From NCBI GenBank assembly GCA_900549105.1, contig URND01000028.1:1-27542 (forward strand): a DNA stretch of 27,542 nt, written 5' to 3'. Below, in pieces: positions 1 to 7,699 of this stretch. The notes beneath the pieces were generated by a model, which made no database searches, had not been told where the DNA came from, and saw only the letters and a list, made by a program, of their open reading frames with translations. This DNA is from an uncultured Eubacteriales bacterium. Lineage in GTDB: Bacteria > Bacillota > Clostridia > Lachnospirales > Lachnospiraceae. Within the stretch, counting starts at the first letter, position 1; every line of letters starts with the position of its first letter. A program made the position numbers and the translations under genes.

Positions 1-289
1 GCAGCAGATGGTGGCCATGGGCCGCGCCCTGATGAGCCATCCGAAGACCATCCTCATGGATGAGCCGTCGATGGGTCTGTCCCCGCTGCTGGTCAAGGAG
101 ATCTTCGACATCATCGTCACGCTGCGCAAGCGTGGCATCACCGTGCTGCTCGTGGAGCAGAACGCGAAGATGGCCCTGTCCATCGCGGATCGCGCCTACG
201 TGCTCGAGACCGGCAAGATCACCATGGAGGGCAAGGCCTCCGACCTGCTGCACGACGAGAAGGTGCGCAAGGCGTACCTCGGCGCGTGA
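1..289 (+). CDS. livF: Branched-chain amino acid ABC transporter ATP-binding protein LivF, C-terminal part
   Basis: ATP-hydrolysing subunit of a high-affinity branched-chain amino acid importer, acting on the cytoplasmic face. The gene enters from the left edge, so only the last 95 or so residues are present. The readable part opens with QQMVAMGRALM, the stretch just after the ABC signature, followed by the Walker B segment ILMDEPSMGLSP and the switch region LLVEQNAKMAL, all typical of LivF. GC content is very high, with strong G/C preference at third codon positions. This is unlike the genes after position 600 and fits a bifidobacterial origin. It converges on the acetyltransferase remnant, with a palindromic repeat between them. 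The family call is firm; LivG is less likely because of the SMGLSP motif and short C-terminus. Confidence 0.9.
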   Translation, partial: QQMVAMGRALMSHPKTILMDEPSMGLSPLLVKEIFDIIVTLRKRGITVLLVEQNAKMALSIADRAYVLETGKITMEGKASDLLHDEKVRKAYLGA

Positions 290-303
290 CGTCTCACATT
301 ACT

Positions 304-413
304 ATGCTCCCGCTGGCGGGAGCTACCTCACGAAGTGAGGCTGAGGGTGGTTATCGGAGATTTCCGGCAACCACCCTCAGTCAGCTCCGCTGACAGCTCG
401 CCAGCGGGAGCAT
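304..413. repeat. Cloverleaf-like palindromic intergenic element (bifidobacterial type)
   Basis: A 15-bp perfect inverted repeat (304-318 with 399-413) encloses three further hairpins: 326-331/335-340 with loop GAA, 341-352/369-380 (12 bp, with a smaller hairpin 355-358/363-366 in its loop), and 381-385/389-393 with loop TCC. Together they would fold as a four-way junction. The element fills the gap between two convergent genes, so it may end transcription from both sides. From memory, similar palindromes built around AACCACCCTCAG occur in many intergenic spaces of Bifidobacterium genomes; I could not verify this by search. Confidence 0.7.
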
Positions 414-420
414 TCATATA

Positions 421-588
421 TCACTGCGCGTAATACTGTAGCGCGGAAGCATCCTTATCCGTAATCTCGCGAATCGGACGGGCCGGATTACCCACGGCCA
501 CGGTGTGCGGCGGAATATCGCGCGTCACCACCGAGCCGGCACCGATCACGCAACCCTCGCCGATCGTCACGCCGCCGATTACCGTCAC
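421..588 (-). pseudogene. Sugar (maltose/galactoside) O-acetyltransferase, C-terminal remnant
   Basis: About 55 codons of the C-terminal end of a left-handed beta-helix acetyltransferase that moves acetyl groups from acetyl-CoA to sugars. Visible motifs are the hexapeptide repeats VTVIGGVTIGEGCVIGAGS, then VVTRDIPPHTVAVGNPAR and the tail PIREITDKDASALQYYAQ before the TGA. The rest of the gene is missing because the GC-rich DNA stops at about 575-590 and clostridial DNA begins. Reading upstream, the frame runs into the start codon of the clostridial flavoprotein gene at 598-600, giving a spurious 59-codon fusion. The family is certain; sugar specificity cannot be told from this piece. Confidence 0.8.
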
Positions 589-600
589 ATCATATCTCAT
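586..600 (-). CDS. Start of a second flavoprotein (GlpB-like) gene, truncated at the junction
   Basis: The ATG at 598-600 overlaps the TGA of the GlpA-like gene in an ATGA arrangement, the usual sign of a translationally coupled operon. The first codons give MRYDV, which is how many Rossmann-fold FAD oxidoreductases begin (M-x-Y-D-V-V-I-I-G-G-G). In Clostridia a GlpA-like gene is commonly followed by such a flavoprotein and then a small DUF1667 protein. Only about five codons are clostridial here before the sequence turns into the GC-rich acetyltransferase. The call is inference from operon logic. Confidence 0.45.
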
Positions 601-2369
601 TTTCCGGCCTCCTTTGTTCTTCTGAAAAGAATCCTGCTTTCTTCGGTACTCTTCTTGATATCTTCAACAGAACATCCACATTCCTTTGCCAGAATCTGTA
701 CGACAAGCGGCGAACAGAATCCACCCTGACATCTTCCCATACCAGGTCTGCAGCGCCGTTTTACTGCATCCAGCGTATAAACCGGAAGGGGAGAACGAAG
801 AACATCCAGTATCTCGCCCTTTGAAATTTCCTCGCACCGGCATACAATTTCCCCATAATCCGGATTTTCTTTAATTAAGGCGTCTCTCTCTTTCTCTGAA
901 AGGGAAGCAAGATGGGGCGTTCCTTTTCGAATCGGATTAAAATCCTTATATTTCTTTACAGGCCCTGTTTCCCTTAAATAAGCCACCGCCCAACGGGCAA
1001 GTTTTACGCCAATGGCCGGCGCCGCCGTTGCCCCGGGTGACTGGATTCCTGCCGCCTCCAGAATATTTTTGCAGAAAATCCCCTTCCGAACCTGAAAATC
1101 CTCTTCATAGGTCGGAGCGCGCACTCCGGCAAAATAAGCAATCACATCCGATGGTTTTATTTTTTCCGCCACCTGCATCTGTTCTCTCAGAATCCGCTCT
1201 GTTGTTTCTCTGTCCGTTGTCACATCCTCCCGGTCAGGAATCTCCTGAACATCCGGGCCTACGATCATATTTTTATCCACCGTATGAATGACTGCGATTC
1301 CCTTGCTTGTATTTTCATGGGACAAAGCAAATTTTATCATCTTTATCCGTTCCGCCGTGCTGAGTTTTCTGCCCTTTCCCAGAACAGTAATGGGTGACTT
1401 CACCTCTGTGGTGCGAATGTATTTTCCGACTTTCTTATCTAAAATGATATCTGTTCCCTTTCTCGGGTGAATGGTGAAAGTCCGGTCCCCCGCCATCTGA
1501 GCAATGACATCCGCATACACGCCCGCCGCATTAATGACAAGCTTCGGGTAGATTGTCCCTCTGTTTGTTTTCACGGAATAGATTTTCTCATCTTTTATCT
1601 CCATGTCCAGAACCGCTGTATTCAGGCAGATTTTTGCACCGTTGGCCACAGCGTTTTCTGCCAATGCAACATTGACTTTATAAGGAGATGTAAAACCTCC
1701 CGTCGGCATATATAAAGCGCCGTAAGCCCATGACGGAGCATAGGGTTCGATTTTTAACAATTGTTCTCTGTTTAAATATCTCACGCCCGGAATATGAAGC
1801 CGTTTTGAATTCATCACCAAAAGCTTCGGTAAAATTTTTTCCCATTTTGCTCCGATGAGCATTAAATGTCCGGTACGCTCAAAAGGAAAATCCAGCTCCT
1901 TTGACAATCTGGAATACATGACATTTCCCCTGTAATTAAAATAATTTTTCTGGGATGACGGAGAATAGTTAATTCCCACATGTACTGCCCCTCCGTTTCT
2001 TGAGGACTGTCCGGCAGCCACATCCGCCCCCTTCTCCACAAGCATAATATTCAAACGATAGCGGGACAACTCCCTTGCGGCGGCACATCCGGTCAGTCCG
2101 CCGCCGATGATCAATACATCCGGCTTCTCTCCATCATAAAGATTATCCTTCTCGCTTGGAAGTTTCTCCTTTGGCTGATATCCCTTCAGCCGGATATCAT
2201 TAATCACACCGTAATATTTCTTACGATCCACGGCGAGCCGTCCGGCTTTGACGACGGTTTCCCATTGATCCACTTCGCCCCGGAGAACAATACAGCCCTT
2301 TTCCTCAGTGACCTCAATGTTCGGAGAAAGCGCCTTAATCTTTTTTACTTTGCTTCTAAAACTGCTCAC
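597..2369 (-). CDS. GlpA-like NAD(P)/FAD-dependent oxidoreductase with BON-like N-terminus and BFD [2Fe-2S] C-terminus
   Basis: Probable anaerobic glycerol-3-phosphate dehydrogenase or related 2-hydroxyacid oxidase using FAD and an iron-sulfur relay. Residues 1-70 resemble a BON-like fold (VTEEKGCIVLRGEVDQWE). The DAO domain starts with the dinucleotide motif DVLIIGGGLTGCAAARELS near residue 84 and runs to about 470. The C-terminal BFD-like domain carries a Cys pattern CRC...RCRPGMGRCQGGFC that should bind [2Fe-2S]. The start is GTG at 2367-2369, with an AAAGGGGG ribosome site lying inside the 3' end of the kinase gene upstream, 5 bases away, so the two are translationally coupled. The N-terminal extension is unusual for plain GlpA. 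Substrate is not certain. Confidence 0.82.
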   Translation of the reverse strand: MSSFRSKVKKIKALSPNIEVTEEKGCIVLRGEVDQWETVVKAGRLAVDRKKYYGVINDIRLKGYQPKEKLPSEKDNLYDGEKPDVLIIGGGLTGCAAARELSRYRLNIMLVEKGADVAAGQSSRNGGAVHVGINYSPSSQKNYFNYRGNVMYSRLSKELDFPFERTGHLMLIGAKWEKILPKLLVMNSKRLHIPGVRYLNREQLLKIEPYAPSWAYGALYMPTGGFTSPYKVNVALAENAVANGAKICLNTAVLDMEIKDEKIYSVKTNRGTIYPKLVINAAGVYADVIAQMAGDRTFTIHPRKGTDIILDKKVGKYIRTTEVKSPITVLGKGRKLSTAERIKMIKFALSHENTSKGIAVIHTVDKNMIVGPDVQEIPDREDVTTDRETTERILREQMQVAEKIKPSDVIAYFAGVRAPTYEEDFQVRKGIFCKNILEAAGIQSPGATAAPAIGVKLARWAVAYLRETGPVKKYKDFNPIRKGTPHLASLSEKERDALIKENPDYGEIVCRCEEISKGEILDVLRSPLPVYTLDAVKRRCRPGMGRCQGGFCSPLVVQILAKECGCSVEDIKKSTEESRILFRRTKEAGK

Positions 2370-2374
2370 GAACT

Positions 2375-3217
2375 CTAAACCCCCTTTACAAAAGCGGTAA
2401 TTTTCCCTTGCAGATTTTCTCGTTCAAAATCGATATTCCAGTTTCCGAGACGCAGAATATAAGCGATGATATCCCACTTATGGCTCTCCCCTTCCGTGCG
2501 GCCGGTCATCTTTTCGTAATTCTTAATAAAACTGTTATAGATGCTTCCCCGCACCATCTGCATAAAGGCAATCTTTATCTTTGAACTGCCCGGAAACAAT
2601 TCTGCCTCGTGGTGAAGGAAATTCATCATGGCAACCTCCGCCAAAGGATTTCCTCGCACCGCTGTCATCCAGTCAATGACCTGGTAGTTTTCCCCATCGC
2701 ATAAAATATTATCTGTATGAAAATCCATATGGAGAATATTATTTGCTTCCGGAAGTGACAGAATATATTCTTTTATTTTTTCCTTCTCCGCTTTTGTCAA
2801 AAATTCAAAAACTTCCTTTTTTTCAAGTGTTTCTACGGCTTCCATCCGTACATCCTTTAACTGAGGCGCTTCCTTTTCGTGAACATTCGCATGAAGAGCC
2901 GCCAGTATTTTCCCCGCCTTAAATAAAATCAACGGATTCTTCGCCGGCATATTTGTCATGGAACATCCTTCAAGCTTCTTTAATATCAGCCCCCGTCTTC
3001 CATTAATCTTAACATCCCCATAACAGGCCATCGGCGTACATCCTGTTTCGAAGGCCATCTTTGTATTTAAGATTTCCCTGTCTATGCTGGCGTCTTCTGT
3101 TTCCGAAAAATAAAGCTTCAGCACCTTTCCTTCCCCAAGATTATAAACTTCTGATGAACGCGCGGAAAAATCCGGTTTATCAAAATTCACCTGTCTCAAC
3201 AATTCTTCATTTGTCAC
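2375..3217 (-). CDS. APH-fold phosphotransferase (aminoglycoside phosphotransferase / choline kinase superfamily)
   Basis: A 280-residue small-molecule kinase. The catalytic loop is HMDFHTDNIL (H-x-D...N) and the metal-binding segment is VIDWMTAV, both diagnostic of the APH/choline kinase fold. The first ORF codon is a TTG at 3241, but GGGAGAGGG at 3224-3232 sits six bases ahead of the GTG at 3215-3217, so I take that GTG as the start. It is the first gene of an operon with the GlpA-like oxidoreductase. That context suggests phosphorylation of a small polyol, amino alcohol or sugar that is then oxidised, not drug resistance. The substrate is unknown. Confidence 0.78.
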   Translation of the reverse strand: MTNEELLRQVNFDKPDFSARSSEVYNLGEGKVLKLYFSETEDASIDREILNTKMAFETGCTPMACYGDVKINGRRGLILKKLEGCSMTNMPAKNPLILFKAGKILAALHANVHEKEAPQLKDVRMEAVETLEKKEVFEFLTKAEKEKIKEYILSLPEANNILHMDFHTDNILCDGENYQVIDWMTAVRGNPLAEVAMMNFLHHEAELFPGSSKIKIAFMQMVRGSIYNSFIKNYEKMTGRTEGESHKWDIIAYILRLGNWNIDFERENLQGKITAFVKGV

Positions 3218-3276
3218 TTTAAACCCTCTCCCTTCATCCAATGATAACTAAATTGTACAATATGTATCCATCCTTA

Positions 3277-3305
3277 TTTACATATTTTTAAGATTATTAT
3301 ATAAT
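3277..3305 (+). promoter_or_regulatory. Promoter for the AraC-type regulator gene
   Basis: TTTACA at 3277-3282 and a perfect TATAAT at 3300-3305 are separated by 17 bases and point toward the gene at 3352. The 134-bp intergenic space must also hold the promoter of the divergent kinase-oxidoreductase operon; a TACAAT-like -10 on the minus strand is visible near 3255 but its -35 is poor, as expected for an activator-dependent promoter. Confidence 0.65.
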
Positions 3306-3351
3306 TTTTAATATAGTTCTGATTGACCATCAGTAAAACGGAGATGATAAA

Positions 3352-4095
3352 ATGAATAAAGACTGCTTACAATTCATCATGAATAATCGAATCAGCGGAT
3401 TCCAGCATCCAACCCGCGAAAATATTATGGGCCTCTTTCACAAGGTTTCTCACAGTAAAGGCGATGCCAAAGAACAGGTTGCCCAATATTTCAGAGAACT
3501 GAACGGCGAACAGGGTTTTCTAAATGATAACGACCTCATGAATCTGCGTTACACCCTTGTCAATGACTGCTTTTATTTTTGTGAATATCTTCTTGGATAC
3601 AATGTAGATAAAGAGCTGGTTTATAACGCCTCGGACTACTATATTAATCAGATTAATAAAATTAACAGCTCTGACGACGCTCTTAAATTTCTTGAAGAAG
3701 TGACTGACACTTTTTTTGAATTGGCACAAAAGAAAAGACTGGTTTCTTACTCGTTTCGAATCGAACGCAGTCTTCAATATATCGATCAAAAACTCTATTC
3801 TCCGGTTACGCTGGAAGAAGTGGCCGCCGCAGTATCTGTGACCCCCCAATATCTGACTACGATTTTTCGTGAAGAGACAGGGATGACCCTCTATCAGTAT
3901 ATCCGAAACAGAAAAATAGACGAGGCAAAGATGCTTCTCCTCTATTCGGATGAACCCATTACCACAATTGCCAACGCCCTTGGTTTTTCCAGTAATGCCC
4001 ATTTTTCCGCTTCTTTTAAATCCGTCACAGGCCATACGCCGAGCAGGTTCCGCCGGAAACGAACAGATATGTTTTCTATTTCTGCTCATTTTTAA
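3352..4095 (+). CDS. AraC-family transcriptional regulator
   Basis: DNA-binding regulator of 247 residues. The C-terminal hundred residues form the double helix-turn-helix of the AraC family: LEEVAAAVSVTPQYLTTIFR (first HTH), then TGMTLYQYIRNRKIDEAKMLL and ITTIANALGFSSNAHFSASF (second HTH) ending in the signature TGHTPSRFRRK. The N-terminal 140 residues are helical and do not look like a cupin arabinose-binding domain. The start ATG has a GGAG site eight bases upstream. It is transcribed divergently from the kinase-GlpA-like operon and is the natural candidate for its regulator (inference). Confidence 0.85.
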   Translation: MNKDCLQFIMNNRISGFQHPTRENIMGLFHKVSHSKGDAKEQVAQYFRELNGEQGFLNDNDLMNLRYTLVNDCFYFCEYLLGYNVDKELVYNASDYYINQINKINSSDDALKFLEEVTDTFFELAQKKRLVSYSFRIERSLQYIDQKLYSPVTLEEVAAAVSVTPQYLTTIFREETGMTLYQYIRNRKIDEAKMLLLYSDEPITTIANALGFSSNAHFSASFKSVTGHTPSRFRRKRTDMFSISAHF

Positions 4096-4130
4096 CTTTT
4101 TCCATCCTGTCTGACCCTATTTATACAAAA

Positions 4131-4176
4131 AAGCTGATGCTTTCCGTGTTCATAAAATCACAGAATGCATCAGCTT
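4131..4176 (-). terminator. Intrinsic terminator of the pheS-pheT-queA operon
   Basis: A ten-base stem (AAGCTGATGC at 4131-4140 with 4167-4176) is extended inward by a TTCTGTG/CACGGAA pairing and, in the minus direction, followed by a run of T. In the plus direction the tail is only AATTTAAG, so it is stronger for queA than for the AraC gene, though it may serve both. Confidence 0.75.
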
Positions 4177-4224
4177 AATTTAAGCCCGAATAGCCGCGCT
4201 GCGTCAGACTCCGCGCGATATCTT

Positions 4225-5250
4225 CTATTCAATAAACATGGCGTCTCCAAAGCTAAAGAACCGATACCGCTCTTTAACGGCTGTCTCATAGGCATTCAAA
4301 ATATGTTCTTTTCCCGCCAGAGCAGATACAAGCATCAGCAATGTGGATTCCGGCAGATGGAAATTCGTAATGAGCGCATCAATACATTTAAACCGATACC
4401 CCGGATAAATAAATATTTCCGTCCATCCGCTGGCTTCCCGGACAAATCCCCGGTCATCCGCCACAGATTCCAGAGTCCGCGTGCTCGTTGTTCCCACGGA
4501 TATAACCCGGCCGCCCTGACGTTTCGTCTCATTAATGATATCCGCCGCTTCCCGGCCAATCATATAAAATTCCGAGTGCATATGATGATTGGTCACATCT
4601 TCCACCTTCACCGGCCGGAAGGTGCCAAGGCCCACATGCAGCGTTACTCTGGCAATCCGAATTCCCTTTTTCTGAATATCATCCAGAAGCTCTTCCGTGA
4701 AATGAAGTCCGGCCGTCGGCGCCGCCGCGCTGCCCTCATGCTTCGCATAAACTGTCTGATAACGGTTTTTATCCTGAAGTTTATGACTGATATACGGCGG
4801 CAGCGGCATTTCGCCAAGCCTGTCAAGAATCTCCTCAAAAATTCCGTCATATTCGAAGCGAATGAGGCGGTTTCCTTCCTCCACGACTTCCATAACCTCG
4901 CCGACAAGCAAACCGTCGCCAAAGGAAATCCGGGCCCCCGGACGGGCCTTTTTCCCCGGTTTCACCAGGGTTTCCCAAACCGAATCGCTCTTCCGCTTTA
5001 AAAGAAGGACTTCGATATGGGCCCCCGTCCCCTCTTTCACACCATGGAGTCTCGCCGGAATAACTTTTGTATCATTAATAACAAGGCAGTCCTGGGGATT
5101 CAGCTCGTCAATAATATCCTTAAATATTTCATGCTGAATATTACCGGTTTCTCTGTCCAGAATCATCAGGCGGGAGCTGGAACGGTCCGCCAGCGGGTCC
5201 TGGGCAATCAGTTCTTCCGGCAGATCATAATAAAAATCCGATGTCTTCAT
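4225..5250 (-). CDS. queA: S-adenosylmethionine:tRNA ribosyltransferase-isomerase QueA
   Basis: Transfers and rearranges the ribosyl part of SAM onto 7-aminomethyl-7-deazaguanine in tRNA, making epoxyqueuosine at the wobble position of GUN anticodons (Tyr, His, Asn, Asp). The 341-residue protein is full length, with the family N-terminus FYYDLPEELIAQDPL, the central TAGLHFTEELL and the C-terminal TNFHLPESTLLMLVSA. The ATG lies 6 bases after the pheT stop codon, so it is the third gene of the pheST operon and subject to the Phe T-box upstream. No other queuosine gene is in view. Confidence 0.95.
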   Translation of the reverse strand: MKTSDFYYDLPEELIAQDPLADRSSSRLMILDRETGNIQHEIFKDIIDELNPQDCLVINDTKVIPARLHGVKEGTGAHIEVLLLKRKSDSVWETLVKPGKKARPGARISFGDGLLVGEVMEVVEEGNRLIRFEYDGIFEEILDRLGEMPLPPYISHKLQDKNRYQTVYAKHEGSAAAPTAGLHFTEELLDDIQKKGIRIARVTLHVGLGTFRPVKVEDVTNHHMHSEFYMIGREAADIINETKRQGGRVISVGTTSTRTLESVADDRGFVREASGWTEIFIYPGYRFKCIDALITNFHLPESTLLMLVSALAGKEHILNAYETAVKERYRFFSFGDAMFIE

Positions 5251-5256
5251 AGCCGG

Positions 5257-7683
5257 TTACTTTCTCAATTCAATGCCCATTTTTTCAAGTTCTGCAAGAA
5301 TCTTATCCATAACGGCATTGACATCCTTATCTTCCAGTGTCCGTGTCTTATCCCGGAATACAATAGAATAGGCCACGGATTTGAAGCCTTTTTTAATCTG
5401 AGCCCCTTCATAAATATCAAACAATTCAAAGCTTTCGAGAAGCTTGCCGCCCCGTTTGCGAATCACTTCCTCAACTTCGCCAACCATGATGTCCTTGCTC
5501 ATAACCATACTGATGTCACGGGTAACCGCCGGATACTTGGCAATACCCTGGAACTTCCGCTCAAAGGATGCCCGCTCAACCAGATAAGGCATATCCAGAA
5601 CAGCCACATAGGTTCTTGCACCCAGTTTGTAGTTATCAGCAACTTCCGGATGGATTTCTCCGAGATAACCAATGACCTCGCCATCATAAATGATATTGGC
5701 CTGGCGTCCCGGATGGAGATAGTTTTTACCCGCCTTCGGATTATAATTCACCTGCTGCTTCATGCCGATGCGCTCCAAATATTCTTCCACAACGCCCTTC
5801 ATTATAAAGAAATCGCCGGAACCGTACATACCCAGAGTAAACTGTACCCGTTCATCCGGATAATCCGTCAAAGGCAGCTCCTTCGGCAGATAGACAACCG
5901 CCAGCTCATAAAGTTTTGCCTCTTTATTCCGATGGCTGTAGTTAAATGCCAGAGATGTCAGCATACCATTCAATGGTGTCGTACGCATAATGCTGAAATC
6001 TTCTCCCAACGGATTCATAATGGTTACCGTCCGGCGAAGCGGGTCATTTTCATCCAATAAAAGTTTATCAAACACCTTCGGACTTTCGAAGGAATAGGTC
6101 ATACTCTCGGAGAAACCGCAGAATTCAGCCGTTTCTCTTGCCACAGCTTCCACGCGAAGCTTGTAGGATAATTTTCCTGTTGTCGCCTCGCCGCTTGGCA
6201 GTGTCACCGGAATATTGTCATAGCCGAAGAAACGGGCAACCTCTTCCGCCAAATCAGCCTGGCCTTCCAAATCCTGCCGGAATGTCGGCACAGTCACCAT
6301 TTTTGTTTCCGGATTATATTTTAATTCCAGAGGCTCGAAATAGGCCAGCATTTCATCCAGAGTCAAATCTGTTCCGAGCAAATCATTGACTTTTTCAGCG
6401 CTGAAAAGAATGTCATGCTCTTCCCGTTTTTCAGGATAAATGTCGACGATGCCGTCAACCACTTCTCCGGCTCCCAGTTCTTCCACAAGCTGACAGGCCC
6501 GGTTCATAGCGTCAAGCGCATTATTCGGGTCCAGGCCCTTCTCAAATTTGCTCTGAGCATCGGTCCGCATACCGAGTTTCTTGCCTGAAAGACGGATATT
6601 TGTGCCGTCGAAGCAGGCCGCCTCAAAGAGCATTGTCTGAACGCTGTCCGTAATCATGGAGTTTTCACCACCCATGATTCCGGCAACGCCAACCGGTTTC
6701 TTACCGTCGCAAATTGCCAGCATGGAATTATCCATCTGATGCTTCTGTCCATCCAGGGTGACAAATTCTTCACCGTCAGCAAAACGGCGAACAACAATCT
6801 GATGGTCCTCAATCGTATCCAAATCATAGGCGTGCATCGGCTGTCCGTATTCTTCCATGACATAGTTGGTAATATCAACAATGTTATTGATTGGACGGAT
6901 GCCGTTGGCAGCCAGACGGCGCTGCATCCATTCCGGCGACGGCGCCAGTTTAATATTTTTAACAACACGGGCAACGTAGCGCGGACATAAATCCCCGTCA
7001 TCCACCCGGACTTTAATATAATCATTTACGTCGCCGCCGCTGCCTTTGACCTCGACAACCGGAGGCACAAACGGCTTGCGGAAAGTTGCCGCTGCCTCTC
7101 TCGCAATGCCGAGAACACCGAAACAGTCCACACGGTTGGATGTGATTTCATATTCAAATACCACATCGTGAAGGCCAAGGGCTTCCACCGCATCATCCCC
7201 CGGTTTTACGGAACCGGCCCTGAAAATATAAATACCTTCCTCCGGAGCTTCCGGATAGAAATCCCGGCTGGAACCAAGCTCCTCAATCGAGCACATCATA
7301 CCAAAGCTTTCCACGCCGCGGAGTTTTCCTTTTTTAATCGCGATGCCATTTTCCGGCAGCGGACCGCCGTCATGGCCGCCGGCCACACGGCCGCCCACGC
7401 GGACAACCGGCACCAAATCGCCTTCGCTGACATTCGGCGCGCCGGTAACAATCTGAATATTTTCTTCCTCACCCACATTCACCTGGCAGATAATTAATTT
7501 ATCCGCATCCGGATGTCTTTCAATCTTTTCAATCTGACCGACAACAATCTTTTCCAGATTTTTGTCCATTGCAGCAAAACCTTCCACCTTTGTGCCGGAT
7601 AAGGTCATTGCATCTGTGTATTCCTGAGCAGTTACATCAAGGCCAGGAACATAAGCTTTAATCCATGATAATGGTGTATTCAT
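5257..7683 (-). CDS. pheT: Phenylalanine-tRNA ligase beta subunit
   Basis: Large subunit of the heterotetrameric (alpha-beta)2 enzyme that charges tRNA-Phe in the cytoplasm. The length, 808 residues, is standard. Domains in order: the OB-fold tRNA-binding (EMAP/Trbp111-type) domain around residues 40-155 (VVGQIEKIERHPDADKL, IVTGAPNV), the B3/B4 editing domain, the B5 domain, the catalytic-core-like domain, and the ferredoxin-fold anticodon-binding domain in the last 95 residues (AKYPAVTRDISMVM ... FRDKTRTLEDKDVN). The start has AAAAGGGGGAAGG upstream. It is 16 bases downstream of pheS and co-transcribed with it. Confidence 0.97.
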   Translation of the reverse strand: MNTPLSWIKAYVPGLDVTAQEYTDAMTLSGTKVEGFAAMDKNLEKIVVGQIEKIERHPDADKLIICQVNVGEEENIQIVTGAPNVSEGDLVPVVRVGGRVAGGHDGGPLPENGIAIKKGKLRGVESFGMMCSIEELGSSRDFYPEAPEEGIYIFRAGSVKPGDDAVEALGLHDVVFEYEITSNRVDCFGVLGIAREAAATFRKPFVPPVVEVKGSGGDVNDYIKVRVDDGDLCPRYVARVVKNIKLAPSPEWMQRRLAANGIRPINNIVDITNYVMEEYGQPMHAYDLDTIEDHQIVVRRFADGEEFVTLDGQKHQMDNSMLAICDGKKPVGVAGIMGGENSMITDSVQTMLFEAACFDGTNIRLSGKKLGMRTDAQSKFEKGLDPNNALDAMNRACQLVEELGAGEVVDGIVDIYPEKREEHDILFSAEKVNDLLGTDLTLDEMLAYFEPLELKYNPETKMVTVPTFRQDLEGQADLAEEVARFFGYDNIPVTLPSGEATTGKLSYKLRVEAVARETAEFCGFSESMTYSFESPKVFDKLLLDENDPLRRTVTIMNPLGEDFSIMRTTPLNGMLTSLAFNYSHRNKEAKLYELAVVYLPKELPLTDYPDERVQFTLGMYGSGDFFIMKGVVEEYLERIGMKQQVNYNPKAGKNYLHPGRQANIIYDGEVIGYLGEIHPEVADNYKLGARTYVAVLDMPYLVERASFERKFQGIAKYPAVTRDISMVMSKDIMVGEVEEVIRKRGGKLLESFELFDIYEGAQIKKGFKSVAYSIVFRDKTRTLEDKDVNAVMDKILAELEKMGIELRK

Positions 7684-7699
7684 TTTTTCCTTCCCCCTT

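Noticed and set aside
2375..3217. Antibiotic resistance gene (aminoglycoside phosphotransferase)
   Set aside because: Only the superfamily motifs match; operon context with a metabolic oxidoreductase and an AraC regulator argues for a catabolic kinase.
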